This document shows positions 18,042 to 25,529 of a stretch of 64,000 nucleotides of DNA, piece by piece. Within the stretch, counting starts at the first letter, position 1. Each line of letters begins with the position of its first letter. Made by a program: the position numbers and the translations under genes. Location: NCBI GenBank assembly GCA_020634235.1, contig JACKCB010000004.1, forward strand, positions 169,677-233,676, in the 5' to 3' direction. A model generated the notes under the pieces. The model did no database searches. It had not been told where the DNA came from and saw only the letters and a list, made by a program, of their open reading frames with translations. Origin of the DNA: Ardenticatenaceae bacterium. Its GTDB lineage: Bacteria > Chloroflexota > Anaerolineae > Promineifilales > Promineifilaceae.

Positions 18042-18064
18042 GGGCCGGGCGGGGTGCCCGGCCC
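18042..18064. other. GC-rich 9-bp hairpin upstream of the phosphatase gene
   Basis: GGGCCGGGC and its complement with a 5-nt loop. On the minus strand a T6 stretch follows after a few bases, so a weak terminator is possible, but no gene ends here on that strand. Confidence 0.35.
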
Positions 18065-18273
18065 TTAAGGAAGGGGGGGGTGCGACGAGAAGAGATGAAC
18101 CCGTTGAGCCTGACATCTATAAAGATAGCGGGTTACATTTAACAACCGGTTAAAGGCATGCTAAGGCTGTGTAAACATCTGATTAAGGCCAGGCCTGGCC
18201 CAGCAGCGGCAGTGTTTTCCCGGCCGGGGTGTGGCATAATGGACCCATCACACACAAAATGAGAGGAACACCC

Positions 18274-18936
18274 ATGCACCTGTATCTTATTCGTCACGGC
18301 CAGAGCCTGGTAAACCTGGCCGACTGGAACAACGGCAACACCGACGAAGGGCTAACCGACCTGGGCCACCGCCAGGCCCAGGCGCTGGCCGCCTGGATGC
18401 CCAAAGAAATCCCCCACGTAGACATCATCTATGGCAGCACCATGCGCCGCGCCAGGGAAACGGCCGCGCCCCTGGGCACCGCCTACGGCCTGCCCATCCA
18501 TTACGACGACCAACTGCGCGAAATTGGCAACAACCGCCTGGACCACACCCCCTGGCCCAACGACGACCTGCCCCGCGAGTATGCCGATTACTGGTCCAGC
18601 GAGCGCCCCTTTGCTTCGGTAACCCCCAAAACGGTGGGCGGCGAATCGATGATGCACTTCCGCACACGCGTGGGGCTGTTTGTGGAAAACCTGGTGGAGC
18701 GCCACCCGGACCAGACCGTGGTGGCGGTTTGCCACGGAGGCGTGGTCGAGATTGTGTTCGACCACGTCTTCAACATTGGGCCGTGGCGGCGCTGCGAGGT
18801 TTGGAACAAGAACACGGGCATCAGCCATTTTGAGTACGTGGCCCACCCGCGCCGCGAGACGTGGCGGTTGCATTTCCACAACCGGGTGGAGCATCTGGCC
18901 CTGATGGAAGCTGCGGTAACCGCCGATGCTGCCTGA
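18274..18936 (+). CDS. Histidine phosphatase family protein
   Basis: 220 aa. The phosphoacceptor motif is LIRHGQS at residues about 5-11, followed by GSTMRRARETA (second Arg) and the second catalytic His in VCHGGVVEI near residue 165. The family covers phosphoglycerate mutase-like and broad-specificity phosphatases; the particular substrate cannot be read from the sequence. The ATG at 18274 has a GAGAGG site and begins exactly at the fold's first strand, so the 15 upstream codons are excluded. The stop overlaps the next gene by 11 bp, suggesting translational coupling with the methyltransferase. Confidence 0.88.
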   Translation: MHLYLIRHGQSLVNLADWNNGNTDEGLTDLGHRQAQALAAWMPKEIPHVDIIYGSTMRRARETAAPLGTAYGLPIHYDDQLREIGNNRLDHTPWPNDDLPREYADYWSSERPFASVTPKTVGGESMMHFRTRVGLFVENLVERHPDQTVVAVCHGGVVEIVFDHVFNIGPWRRCEVWNKNTGISHFEYVAHPRRETWRLHFHNRVEHLALMEAAVTADAA

Positions 18937-19999
18937 TCTGAACGACCGGCAGGCGATCCTGACAGCGGACCCGGGCTTTGCGGCGCTGGCCCTGGCGGAA
19001 TTGGACCAGGCGCTGGGGGCACCGCTCTCGCCCCCACCCCAGCTTGCGCCCGGCATCTGGCTGGCCAGCCTGCCCGTCTCCTTTGGGGAACTGGCCGAGC
19101 AGTGGCGGCAACACCCGCCTATCTTTGTCCGCCATCTATGCCCGGCCCAGGTGGCGCTGCCCCGGCCATCGGCCGCCAGCCTGGCTGAGACAATTCGGGC
19201 GCAGTTTGTGGCGCGGCTGGACCCCAGCCAATCCTTCTCGGTGCAAACGCGGCTGCTGGCCGAGACGGATTACAAGCCGTTCGACGTGAACAGCGCCCTG
19301 GCGGCGCTGCTGGTGGCCGAGTCGGGCGCGGTGCTGGACGTGCGCCAGCCGCAGCAGGTTGTGTCGGTGGTGGTGGCCGTGGCCCCCGGCCGGGGTGCGC
19401 CTGTCCGCACCGCGTATCTGGGTCTCTCTCTGGCCTGCCACAACCTGTCGGATTGGGCCGGCGGGGTGCGCCGCTTCCGGCGCGAGGCAGGGCAGATCAG
19501 CCGGGCGGAGTTTAAGCTGTTGGAGGCGCTGGAGCAGTTCAGGATTGAGCTGCCGCCGCGAGGCACGGCGCTGGATTTGGGCGCGGCACCGGGGGGATGG
19601 ACGCGCGTTTTGCGGCAGCGTGAGCAGTATGTGACGGCGGTGGACCCGGCCGGGTTACACCCCAGTCTGGCCCCAGACAAGGGGGTGCGCCACAAGCGGC
19701 TCACCGCCGAAGCTTACCTGGCCGAAGGGCCAGACAGCTACGACCTCATTGTCAACGACATGCGCCTGGACGCCCGCGATTCGGCGCGGTTGATGGTGGC
19801 TTATGCCCCCTATCTCTACTATCCGCACGGCGCGGCGCTGATCACCCTGAAGCTGCCGGAGACCGGCCGGGAGACAATTCTGGACCACAGCTTCCACATT
19901 TTGCGCCAGGTATACACCGTGGCCGGCGCGCGCCAGCTCTTCCACAACCGCAGCGAGATCACCGTCTACCTGAAGCCTCTCCGGCCGGCAGCCGGCTAG
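18926..19999 (+). CDS. RlmM-like rRNA 2'-O-methyltransferase (THUMP + FtsJ-type)
   Basis: 357 aa. The middle of the N-terminal half (about 90-170, with FSVQTRLLAETDYKPFDVNS) looks like a THUMP RNA-binding domain. Residues about 190-355 are a FtsJ/RlmM-type Rossmann methyltransferase: SAM loop LDLGAAPGGWTRVL, and the K-D-K-E tetrad in EFKLLEAL, LIVNDMRLD, ITLKLPE and SEITVYL. E. coli RlmM, of similar length and architecture, modifies C2498 of 23S rRNA, so a similar target is likely but unproven. Starts inside the previous gene and ends 4 bp into the convergent injection-system locus. Confidence 0.82.
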   Translation: MLPDLNDRQAILTADPGFAALALAELDQALGAPLSPPPQLAPGIWLASLPVSFGELAEQWRQHPPIFVRHLCPAQVALPRPSAASLAETIRAQFVARLDPSQSFSVQTRLLAETDYKPFDVNSALAALLVAESGAVLDVRQPQQVVSVVVAVAPGRGAPVRTAYLGLSLACHNLSDWAGGVRRFRREAGQISRAEFKLLEALEQFRIELPPRGTALDLGAAPGGWTRVLRQREQYVTAVDPAGLHPSLAPDKGVRHKRLTAEAYLAEGPDSYDLIVNDMRLDARDSARLMVAYAPYLYYPHGAALITLKLPETGRETILDHSFHILRQVYTVAGARQLFHNRSEITVYLKPLRPAAG

Positions 20000-21996
20000 A
20001 CAAACTCCACTTCGTGCAAACCGGAGGCGATGACGCCGTGGGCCACCACTTCTAGCGTTTCTAATGGTTCGCCAGTGCCGGGGCCACCCGGCCGGGCGGC
20101 CCGCATTTCAATGCCGCGCACAAACTGCAAACTAGGCACCCGCTGCAAACATTGGTACACATCGGACACAAACAGGTCACGGCCAAAGGGCCAGCCGGTG
20201 CCATCTGGGCCGCCAACCAGCGGATTCAGATATTGGTACAGCGCTCGCAGCACCGCTTGTTCTACCTGGTTCTGGTCAACCCCGGGGATGGCCCGGCACT
20301 GCACCTTTACCGACACCCAGCGGTAGGCGGGCGTGCGCACGTTGAGCCGCGCGGTGAGCAGACGCCGCTCATCCAGATATTCGGTCACCTGGATGCGTGT
20401 TTCTTCATCCAGCTCCAGCGTGGCCGGTTCCAAAAAGCCTTGGGGGCGCATGACGCGCGGGATGACGAGTACGTAAATCTGGCCGGGCACCACCCGGCCG
20501 GCGGCCGAGGGGCGGGGCTGCAAGCATTTCACCCGGCCGACATTGGAGCGCATGGCCTGGCGGGTAAGAAACTCGAAATCGGCTTCGGTCACGGCCCGGT
20601 CGCGGGTGCGCAGCATTTGCGGGGCGCGCATCATGGCCGCCTCTAGCGATTCGGCGTCCATGCCGCCGGCCGCATCTTGCCGGTTCATGACCCGGCCAAC
20701 AAAGGGGATGGCCGTCTTGAGGGTATTGATGACGCCAGCCTGGACATTGCCTTCCTGGGTGCCGCCATAGCGGTAGCGGGCCATGTAGACGCTGGCTCCG
20801 CGCTGGGGGATGGCCCCAAACAGCTTCATGGTGCCATCGGGCTGGCGGATGGCCGGGCCAAAGCGTATTTCGCCGGTGATGCTGTCCAGCGTGTAGTGCC
20901 GGTCGATGGCCCGCGAATCAGCGAAGTCGCGGACTTCGATCCATTCTTGCACTTCGCCTTCCACACTGACGATCACGTGTTCATCCGGCCGGCGGTCGAG
21001 GATGGGGGTCATTTGCAGTTGGAAGCGTTGACCGGCCGAGCCATCGCTGCGACCTAGCAGTTCGTGGTTGACGCGTTGGGCGTGGGTGGTGGCAATGGTG
21101 CCACCCCAACTGGCGGTGGTGACTTGCCGCAGACGGGGGCTGACGCGATAGGGGCGCATGCCTTCGGCGGTGCCGGGGGCGGTGGTGTCGATGACGCGCA
21201 CGCGCACCCAAAACAGGCCTTCCTGGTTAACGCGCAGGCGGCCCATTTGGGGCAGGTGCAGTTGAATCTGGCCGGCGCTGTTCAATCCTTTGGTGGTGTC
21301 GAATTCTATTTCGCAGGGCAGCCAGTGGCTGTCGGCGGTGGTGGAGGAGGCTTCCCAAATGTAGGGCGGCAGGGTGGGGTCGATGCCCGCGCCCCCGGCC
21401 GGGTCGCAGTCCAGGGTGAAGTTCAGAATGTGGTGGCTGAGGTCGTTGGCAAAGCCAAAGTAAAGCGCGTCGTCGACCTGGGGAATGGAGGAAAAGATGG
21501 AGATGCCCTCGAAGCCGGCGGCCAGACGGCGCAGATTCATGGGCAGGAAGCTTTTTTCTTCGGCCTGCACGGCCGCTACCTGGGCGACGACGGTTTGCAG
21601 TTGGGGCACTTTGATCTGGAAATCGTGGTCGGTGGTGAAGATGATGGAACGTTCTGTTTCGGTCTGGGTACTGGAGACTTCGGTCCCGGCCGGGATTAAT
21701 ATCGTTGTCTCTTGCGGGGCAGACAGCCAGAAGGTCACCGGCACTCGTGCCGGAATTGGCTCTTGCAAACGGATGCCCAACATCTCCATGAACTTGATGT
21801 AATGCAGCCGGGGCACCTGATTCAGCCGGTACAGAATGATATCCGTCATCCAGGCAAACAGCTCAATGAGCGTCACCCCGGGGTCGCTAACGTTGTGGTC
21901 CGTCCATTCCTCGCAGTAACGCGGCACCAGCTTCTTGGCCTCGTCCACGATATCCTGAAAATGCCGATCGTCTAGTTTCGGGCTGGCTAAAGCCAT
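19996..21996 (-). CDS. eCIS baseplate J-type wedge protein
   Basis: 666 aa, matching the putative baseplate assembly family of contractile injection systems (Afp11/Pvc11 and phage gpJ relatives). Typical parts: N-terminal LDDRHFQDIVDEAKKLVPRYCEEWTDHNVSDPGVTLIELFAWMTDIILYRLNQVP region, PARVPVTFWLSAP, the beta-rich middle and a C-terminal region with EADFEFLTRQAMRSNVGRVKC. It should form the wedge linking the hub to the sheath. The ATG at 21996 with a GGAGG site is preferred over 29 upstream codons. It is the last gene of the locus and overlaps the convergent methyltransferase gene by 4 bp. Confidence 0.9.
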   Translation of the reverse strand: MALASPKLDDRHFQDIVDEAKKLVPRYCEEWTDHNVSDPGVTLIELFAWMTDIILYRLNQVPRLHYIKFMEMLGIRLQEPIPARVPVTFWLSAPQETTILIPAGTEVSSTQTETERSIIFTTDHDFQIKVPQLQTVVAQVAAVQAEEKSFLPMNLRRLAAGFEGISIFSSIPQVDDALYFGFANDLSHHILNFTLDCDPAGGAGIDPTLPPYIWEASSTTADSHWLPCEIEFDTTKGLNSAGQIQLHLPQMGRLRVNQEGLFWVRVRVIDTTAPGTAEGMRPYRVSPRLRQVTTASWGGTIATTHAQRVNHELLGRSDGSAGQRFQLQMTPILDRRPDEHVIVSVEGEVQEWIEVRDFADSRAIDRHYTLDSITGEIRFGPAIRQPDGTMKLFGAIPQRGASVYMARYRYGGTQEGNVQAGVINTLKTAIPFVGRVMNRQDAAGGMDAESLEAAMMRAPQMLRTRDRAVTEADFEFLTRQAMRSNVGRVKCLQPRPSAAGRVVPGQIYVLVIPRVMRPQGFLEPATLELDEETRIQVTEYLDERRLLTARLNVRTPAYRWVSVKVQCRAIPGVDQNQVEQAVLRALYQYLNPLVGGPDGTGWPFGRDLFVSDVYQCLQRVPSLQFVRGIEMRAARPGGPGTGEPLETLEVVAHGVIASGLHEVEFV

Positions 21997-22119
21997 GTAT
22001 GCCTCCGCAGATTTGGTCTCTCTGAAAATTTGCCCGGCCGGGGGGCTTTTATGGGTGGTGTGCCATACCCGGCCGGGGGCCATTACAAATCACGCCGGTT
22101 CACGCCGGTTCACGCCGTT

Positions 22120-22521
22120 TTACGCCGTCTCTTCCGGAATGAGATAAAAAGGATACACCAGGCTCCGCCGATCACGCGTGGCCTTCACCTGGTATTCAAT
22201 CCGGATCATCAGCACATGGGGCTGATCGGGTTCCGGCCCAACCACAATATTTACCACGTTGATGCGCGGCTCCCACATCTTCAACGCCTCTTCCACATAG
22301 CGCTGGGCCAGCGTTGCCGTGGCCACATTATTGGGCGCAAACACCAATTCATGCAGGCGGCAGCCAAAGGTTGGCCGCATTACCCGCTGGCCAGGTGCCG
22401 TCATCAAGATAATCCTGATGGCCTGGACAATTTCACTATTCTCATCCGTTAGCGACAGGCCGCCCTGCGGGTTTATGGCTATGGGGAATGACCAGCCGCG
22501 GCCAACGATATCTTTGGGCAT
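22120..22521 (-). CDS. gp25-like baseplate protein
   Basis: 133 aa, GPW/gp25 (T4 gp25, Afp9) family: GRGWSFPIAINPQGGLSLTDENSEIVQAIRIILMTAPGQRVMRP carries the family's baseplate-sheath initiation residues, including the conserved Arg/Pro stretch after the glycine. In contractile machines it contacts the first sheath ring. The ATG at 22521 follows an AAGGA site; the 14 upstream codons are excluded. It lies between the PAAR-like and baseplate J genes, the usual order. Confidence 0.9.
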   Translation of the reverse strand: MPKDIVGRGWSFPIAINPQGGLSLTDENSEIVQAIRIILMTAPGQRVMRPTFGCRLHELVFAPNNVATATLAQRYVEEALKMWEPRINVVNIVVGPEPDQPHVLMIRIEYQVKATRDRRSLVYPFYLIPEETA

Positions 22522-22578
22522 AGGAATCCTTACGGGTGCATAGGTGGTGCGCTGGCAAGCCAACTGCCGGCGCGCTCC

Positions 22579-22968
22579 TTAGGGAATCATCACCTTCACC
22601 TGGCCGGGATTGACCACCGAGATAACCCCGGCCCAGGCACACATGAGCTTGGACGTATTGTTTAAGGCCGGCTTTTTGTTGATGAGCACCTTGGGCGAAC
22701 CGGGAGCCCACGGGGCCGGAATGACGGGAATGCAGGGCTGCGGCGTCAGGACGCCCAGGGCGGCGGCCGTGGCGGCGGCCACCTGGGGGTTGGCCAACGA
22801 GGTGCATACGCCAAAAGGGGTGATGTTTTTCATGGGGATGTTGTCCAGAATCGTCGCGGCCGGTTGGTTGCTGGCGGTGACCCGGTTTTCGGGGGTGACG
22901 ATCATGGTGCCGGGCGCTGCGCCAAATGTACATTGCAGCGTCGCCCCATTACATACCTGAATTGCCAT
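22579..22968 (-). CDS. DUF4280/PAAR-like spike tip protein
   Basis: 129 aa starting MAIQVCNGATLQCTFGAAPG, the signature of the DUF4280 PAAR-like family. Cysteines at about 6, 13, 56, 79 and 110 and the NPQVAAATAAALG and MPxPC-like segments fit the family. It would cap the VgrG spike. Strong AGGAGATTTCT ribosome site. Confidence 0.9.
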   Translation of the reverse strand: MAIQVCNGATLQCTFGAAPGTMIVTPENRVTASNQPAATILDNIPMKNITPFGVCTSLANPQVAAATAAALGVLTPQPCIPVIPAPWAPGSPKVLINKKPALNNTSKLMCAWAGVISVVNPGQVKVMIP

Positions 22969-22986
22969 TAGAAATCTCCTCTGAAA

Positions 22987-23039
22987 ATGGAGCGCGGACA
23001 GCTCGTCCGCCCTTTGCGGTCTGGCAGACCGCGCTCCAT
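22987..23039. repeat. Compound palindromic (REP-like) element
   Basis: Outer arms ATGGAGCGCGG/CCGCGCTCCAT enclose two smaller hairpins (GCGGAC/GTCCGC and GCGGTCT/AGACCGC). It occupies the spacer between the PAAR-like and VgrG genes inside the operon. Structure suggests a REP/MITE-type element or an mRNA-processing site. Confidence 0.6.
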
Positions 23040-23106
23040 ATTTTCATTCATTTGCTGGTGCGCCGTAGGCGCGTGGTGTCTCCTTGAAAACTCGGCCAGT
23101 CAGCGG

Positions 23107-24825
23107 CTATTGCAGGTTAATGACCGCACCTTTGATGTTTACCGGACCGCTGCTGCTGATATCCACGGTGGAATTGGCCTGGACTCTGACGGCGGCGCTG
23201 GCTTTCACGCTTACGTTCGCAGTTGCCTCAACAACAACATCGCCGCCGGACTTGATGGTGATTTTGCGGCTGTTGTCGTCCATCTCAATGAGCAAACCGC
23301 CCGTAGATTTAATCTCAATCTTCTTCGCCTTATCATCCAATTTGATGGAGTGACCGGCAGCTGTGATTACCTGCACGGCGTTGGCGGTGTTGGTGTTGTC
23401 GAACATGACCATTTTGTGCCCGGTGCGCGACTGCCAGACGCGAACCAGGGGCACCTGGTTATTGGCCGCGCCGCTTACGTCGGGCGGTAACTTGTGCTTG
23501 CCGTTCCAAACGCCACCAATGACGTAGGGCTGGTTGAAATCGCCGTGCTCAAACACAACCATCACCTCGTCGCCAACTTCCGGTACCAGGCAGAAGCCGG
23601 CCTGGGGGCCAGCCCCGCTGCTGATAACGCGGGCCCAACCGCTGTCGGTGTCTTCGGTCATCCAGGGGTACTTGATTTTGACCCGCCCCCACTTCTGGGG
23701 GTCGTTGGTGTCGGTGACAATGGCGGGAACGACGCCCGGCCAGCGGTCCAGGGGGGGCTGGTGGAGCATTTGCTCGGCCAGCAGGCCGCTGCGAGTGCCA
23801 CGGATGTGGAAGGTTGTCTTGAGCCCGGCCGGGGTGAAAACGTGACAGGCGCTGGTTACCAGGAAAGTGCCGGAGAGCCGGGTACCCACGCCGGTTATCT
23901 CCACGGCTTTGCCGGCCTGGATATCTGGTCTTTGGTAAGCCACGCCGGTTGCTTCCAGGTAGGAACCGCTTATTTCATTGGCCCGGGCCTTGGCCAGGGC
24001 ATCGGCCTCGGCCTGGCTGGCGACGGGCTGGTCGACGATAACTGCGTCGCCCTGGCCAAAGCGGGAAGCCCAAGAAGTGCCGTTTTGGTCGGAAATTGCG
24101 GGGAATAGCTGCTGTGGCGTGGCCTGCCCAACGATGGGTTCGAGACGCTTGGGGTCCCAACCTTTGACCAGCACCTGGTCTACTTGTTCGGCGGTAGAGA
24201 GCCGGGGCTGGAAGGCGATGAGGTCCTGGCCCCATTCGAGTGTTTTCTTATCCTTCTGCGGGTCTGGCCGGTGGAAGTGCAGTTGGCCTTGGGCGACGTA
24301 GCATTCGTAGCCGATGCGCCAGGCGCGCTGCATGAGGAAGGCCATGTCTGACTGGTTGTGCTGGTAGAGGTGTTCATAGACGGTGCTGGTGGTATCAACC
24401 GTGCCTGTGGAGAGACCGGCCCCGCTGGCGATTTGACTGACGAGGTCGCTGTCTTTGATGTTGAGGAAGGACCGGCTCTTTTTGGTGCGGTAGAGGCGAT
24501 GGGATTTGTCGTAGCCCTGGAAGATCGCTTCGGAGGTCATGCCTTCGCCCAGGATGGGTTCAACGGCGGTGATCTCGCCTTTGATGAGCGAAACGAGACT
24601 ACCTGAGCCTTGTGCGCCGAAGATTTCGACTTCTTTGGTCAGGTTGAAGGGGGTTCGGCCGTCTATCAGGTCAAGTCGTGGGTCGCGGAAGTGGACGGAG
24701 AACATGCCGGGTAGGTGGGCGTGCTGGTCGACGATGACTTCGACGAGGTCGGCCATGATCTCGGGGGCGACGTCTGTGCCGTCAACGCGAATCTTGATCT
24801 GGCTGGAGAGGGTTGTGCTGGGCAT
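23107..24825 (-). CDS. VgrG-like spike (gp27-gp5 fusion) of the eCIS
   Basis: 572 aa. Residues about 1-360 are the gp27-like hub (phage late control D type, with QHNQSDMAFLMQRAWRIGYEC). Residues about 370-470 are the gp5 OB-fold: ATVTDTNDPQKWGRVKIKYPWM, FCLVPEVGDEVMVVFEHGDFNQPYVIGGVWNGK. The C-terminus is a run of short strands (IKSTGGLLIEMDD, ITIKSGGDVVVEA) expected for the trimeric beta-helix needle. No extra effector domain is fused. Together with the DUF4280 tip it forms the puncturing spike. AAGGAACC site upstream. Confidence 0.93.
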   Translation of the reverse strand: MPSTTLSSQIKIRVDGTDVAPEIMADLVEVIVDQHAHLPGMFSVHFRDPRLDLIDGRTPFNLTKEVEIFGAQGSGSLVSLIKGEITAVEPILGEGMTSEAIFQGYDKSHRLYRTKKSRSFLNIKDSDLVSQIASGAGLSTGTVDTTSTVYEHLYQHNQSDMAFLMQRAWRIGYECYVAQGQLHFHRPDPQKDKKTLEWGQDLIAFQPRLSTAEQVDQVLVKGWDPKRLEPIVGQATPQQLFPAISDQNGTSWASRFGQGDAVIVDQPVASQAEADALAKARANEISGSYLEATGVAYQRPDIQAGKAVEITGVGTRLSGTFLVTSACHVFTPAGLKTTFHIRGTRSGLLAEQMLHQPPLDRWPGVVPAIVTDTNDPQKWGRVKIKYPWMTEDTDSGWARVISSGAGPQAGFCLVPEVGDEVMVVFEHGDFNQPYVIGGVWNGKHKLPPDVSGAANNQVPLVRVWQSRTGHKMVMFDNTNTANAVQVITAAGHSIKLDDKAKKIEIKSTGGLLIEMDDNSRKITIKSGGDVVVEATANVSVKASAAVRVQANSTVDISSSGPVNIKGAVINLQ

Positions 24826-24842
24826 ATGGGTTCCTTGGGGAG

Positions 24843-25508
24843 CTAGTTTTGCGGCGGGATGCTTAGTTCGTCACCCGGCCGGAGCAGCAATGGGTTCCAT
24901 ATGCCATTGTGCTCAGCGATCAGCCGCCATTTGGTGGCGTCCTTGTACACCTCGGCGGCGATGGTGTCCAGCCGGTCGCCGCGGGTCACGCGCCAGACGC
25001 GCTCGATGGGGCCGCCGCCGGAGGTGGGATTTTGCAGGGGCAAGGCCCCGGTGCCAAATTCTACCAGGGTGATGTTGACTTTGGCCCGCACCGGCACGCC
25101 ATCCTTGGTAAACAGGATGTAGTTCTGGGTGATCGATTCGATGTAGCATTCAAAGCTGAAGGAACCCCATTGGAAGCGCAGTTTGCGGGCATCGGCCTTG
25201 GCTGTGTTATTGGCTTCGCCCACACGCACCGGCTCCATGAGCTGCAGCAAGTGGGTCATTTCCTGGCGAATGTCCCCACCTTCTTCATAGCGATCGAAGA
25301 TGAGGTCGTTCAGGGTGACTTTCTGCTGGCCAACCCCGGTAATTTCGATCTTGGGGGCGTTGCCGCCCATGCCGGTCGCTTTGTAGGTGTGCGACAGGCT
25401 CAGGGAGTATTGGTGCGGGTTGAACATGAACTCAACCTTCTGGAAACCCTGGGGTTGTTCGCTGATGTCGGTCAGGCTGGCGGGCGTTAATCCACCGCGT
25501 GTGGTCAT
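24843..25508 (-). CDS. LysM-domain baseplate/tube-end protein (Afp7/gp53-like)
   Basis: 221 aa. The N-terminal 150 residues (FMFNPHQYSLSLSHTYKATG, QKVTLNDLIFDRYEEGGDIRQEM, ADARKLRFQWGSFSFECYIESITQNY) match the CIS tail protein that joins tube and hub; the C-terminal ~55 residues are a LysM module (VWRVTRGDRLDTIAAEVYKDATKWRLIAEHNG, LRPGDELSIPP). It is known as a baseplate component in eCIS and R-type pyocins. Located between the Pro-rich protein and VgrG. Confidence 0.9.
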   Translation of the reverse strand: MTTRGGLTPASLTDISEQPQGFQKVEFMFNPHQYSLSLSHTYKATGMGGNAPKIEITGVGQQKVTLNDLIFDRYEEGGDIRQEMTHLLQLMEPVRVGEANNTAKADARKLRFQWGSFSFECYIESITQNYILFTKDGVPVRAKVNITLVEFGTGALPLQNPTSGGGPIERVWRVTRGDRLDTIAAEVYKDATKWRLIAEHNGIWNPLLLRPGDELSIPPQN

Positions 25509-25529
25509 GGATGTTTCCCTTGCTGTAAG

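Larger units (their letters stand above)
17528..18273. other. 746-bp intergenic region upstream of dnaA
   Basis: Divergent spacer between dnaA and the histidine phosphatase gene. It contains a candidate dnaA promoter, a 10-codon ORF with a strong ribosome site (17578-17610, minus), an 11-bp-arm hairpin (17827-17837/17849-17859) and a 9-bp-arm GC hairpin (18042-18050/18056-18064). No convincing cluster of TTATCCACA-type DnaA boxes was found, so an origin is not called. Open frames here look like noise. Confidence 0.6.

Noticed and set aside
17899..18153. 84-codon open frame between dnaA and the phosphatase gene
   Set aside because: No ribosome site, low-complexity product and overlap with hairpins.
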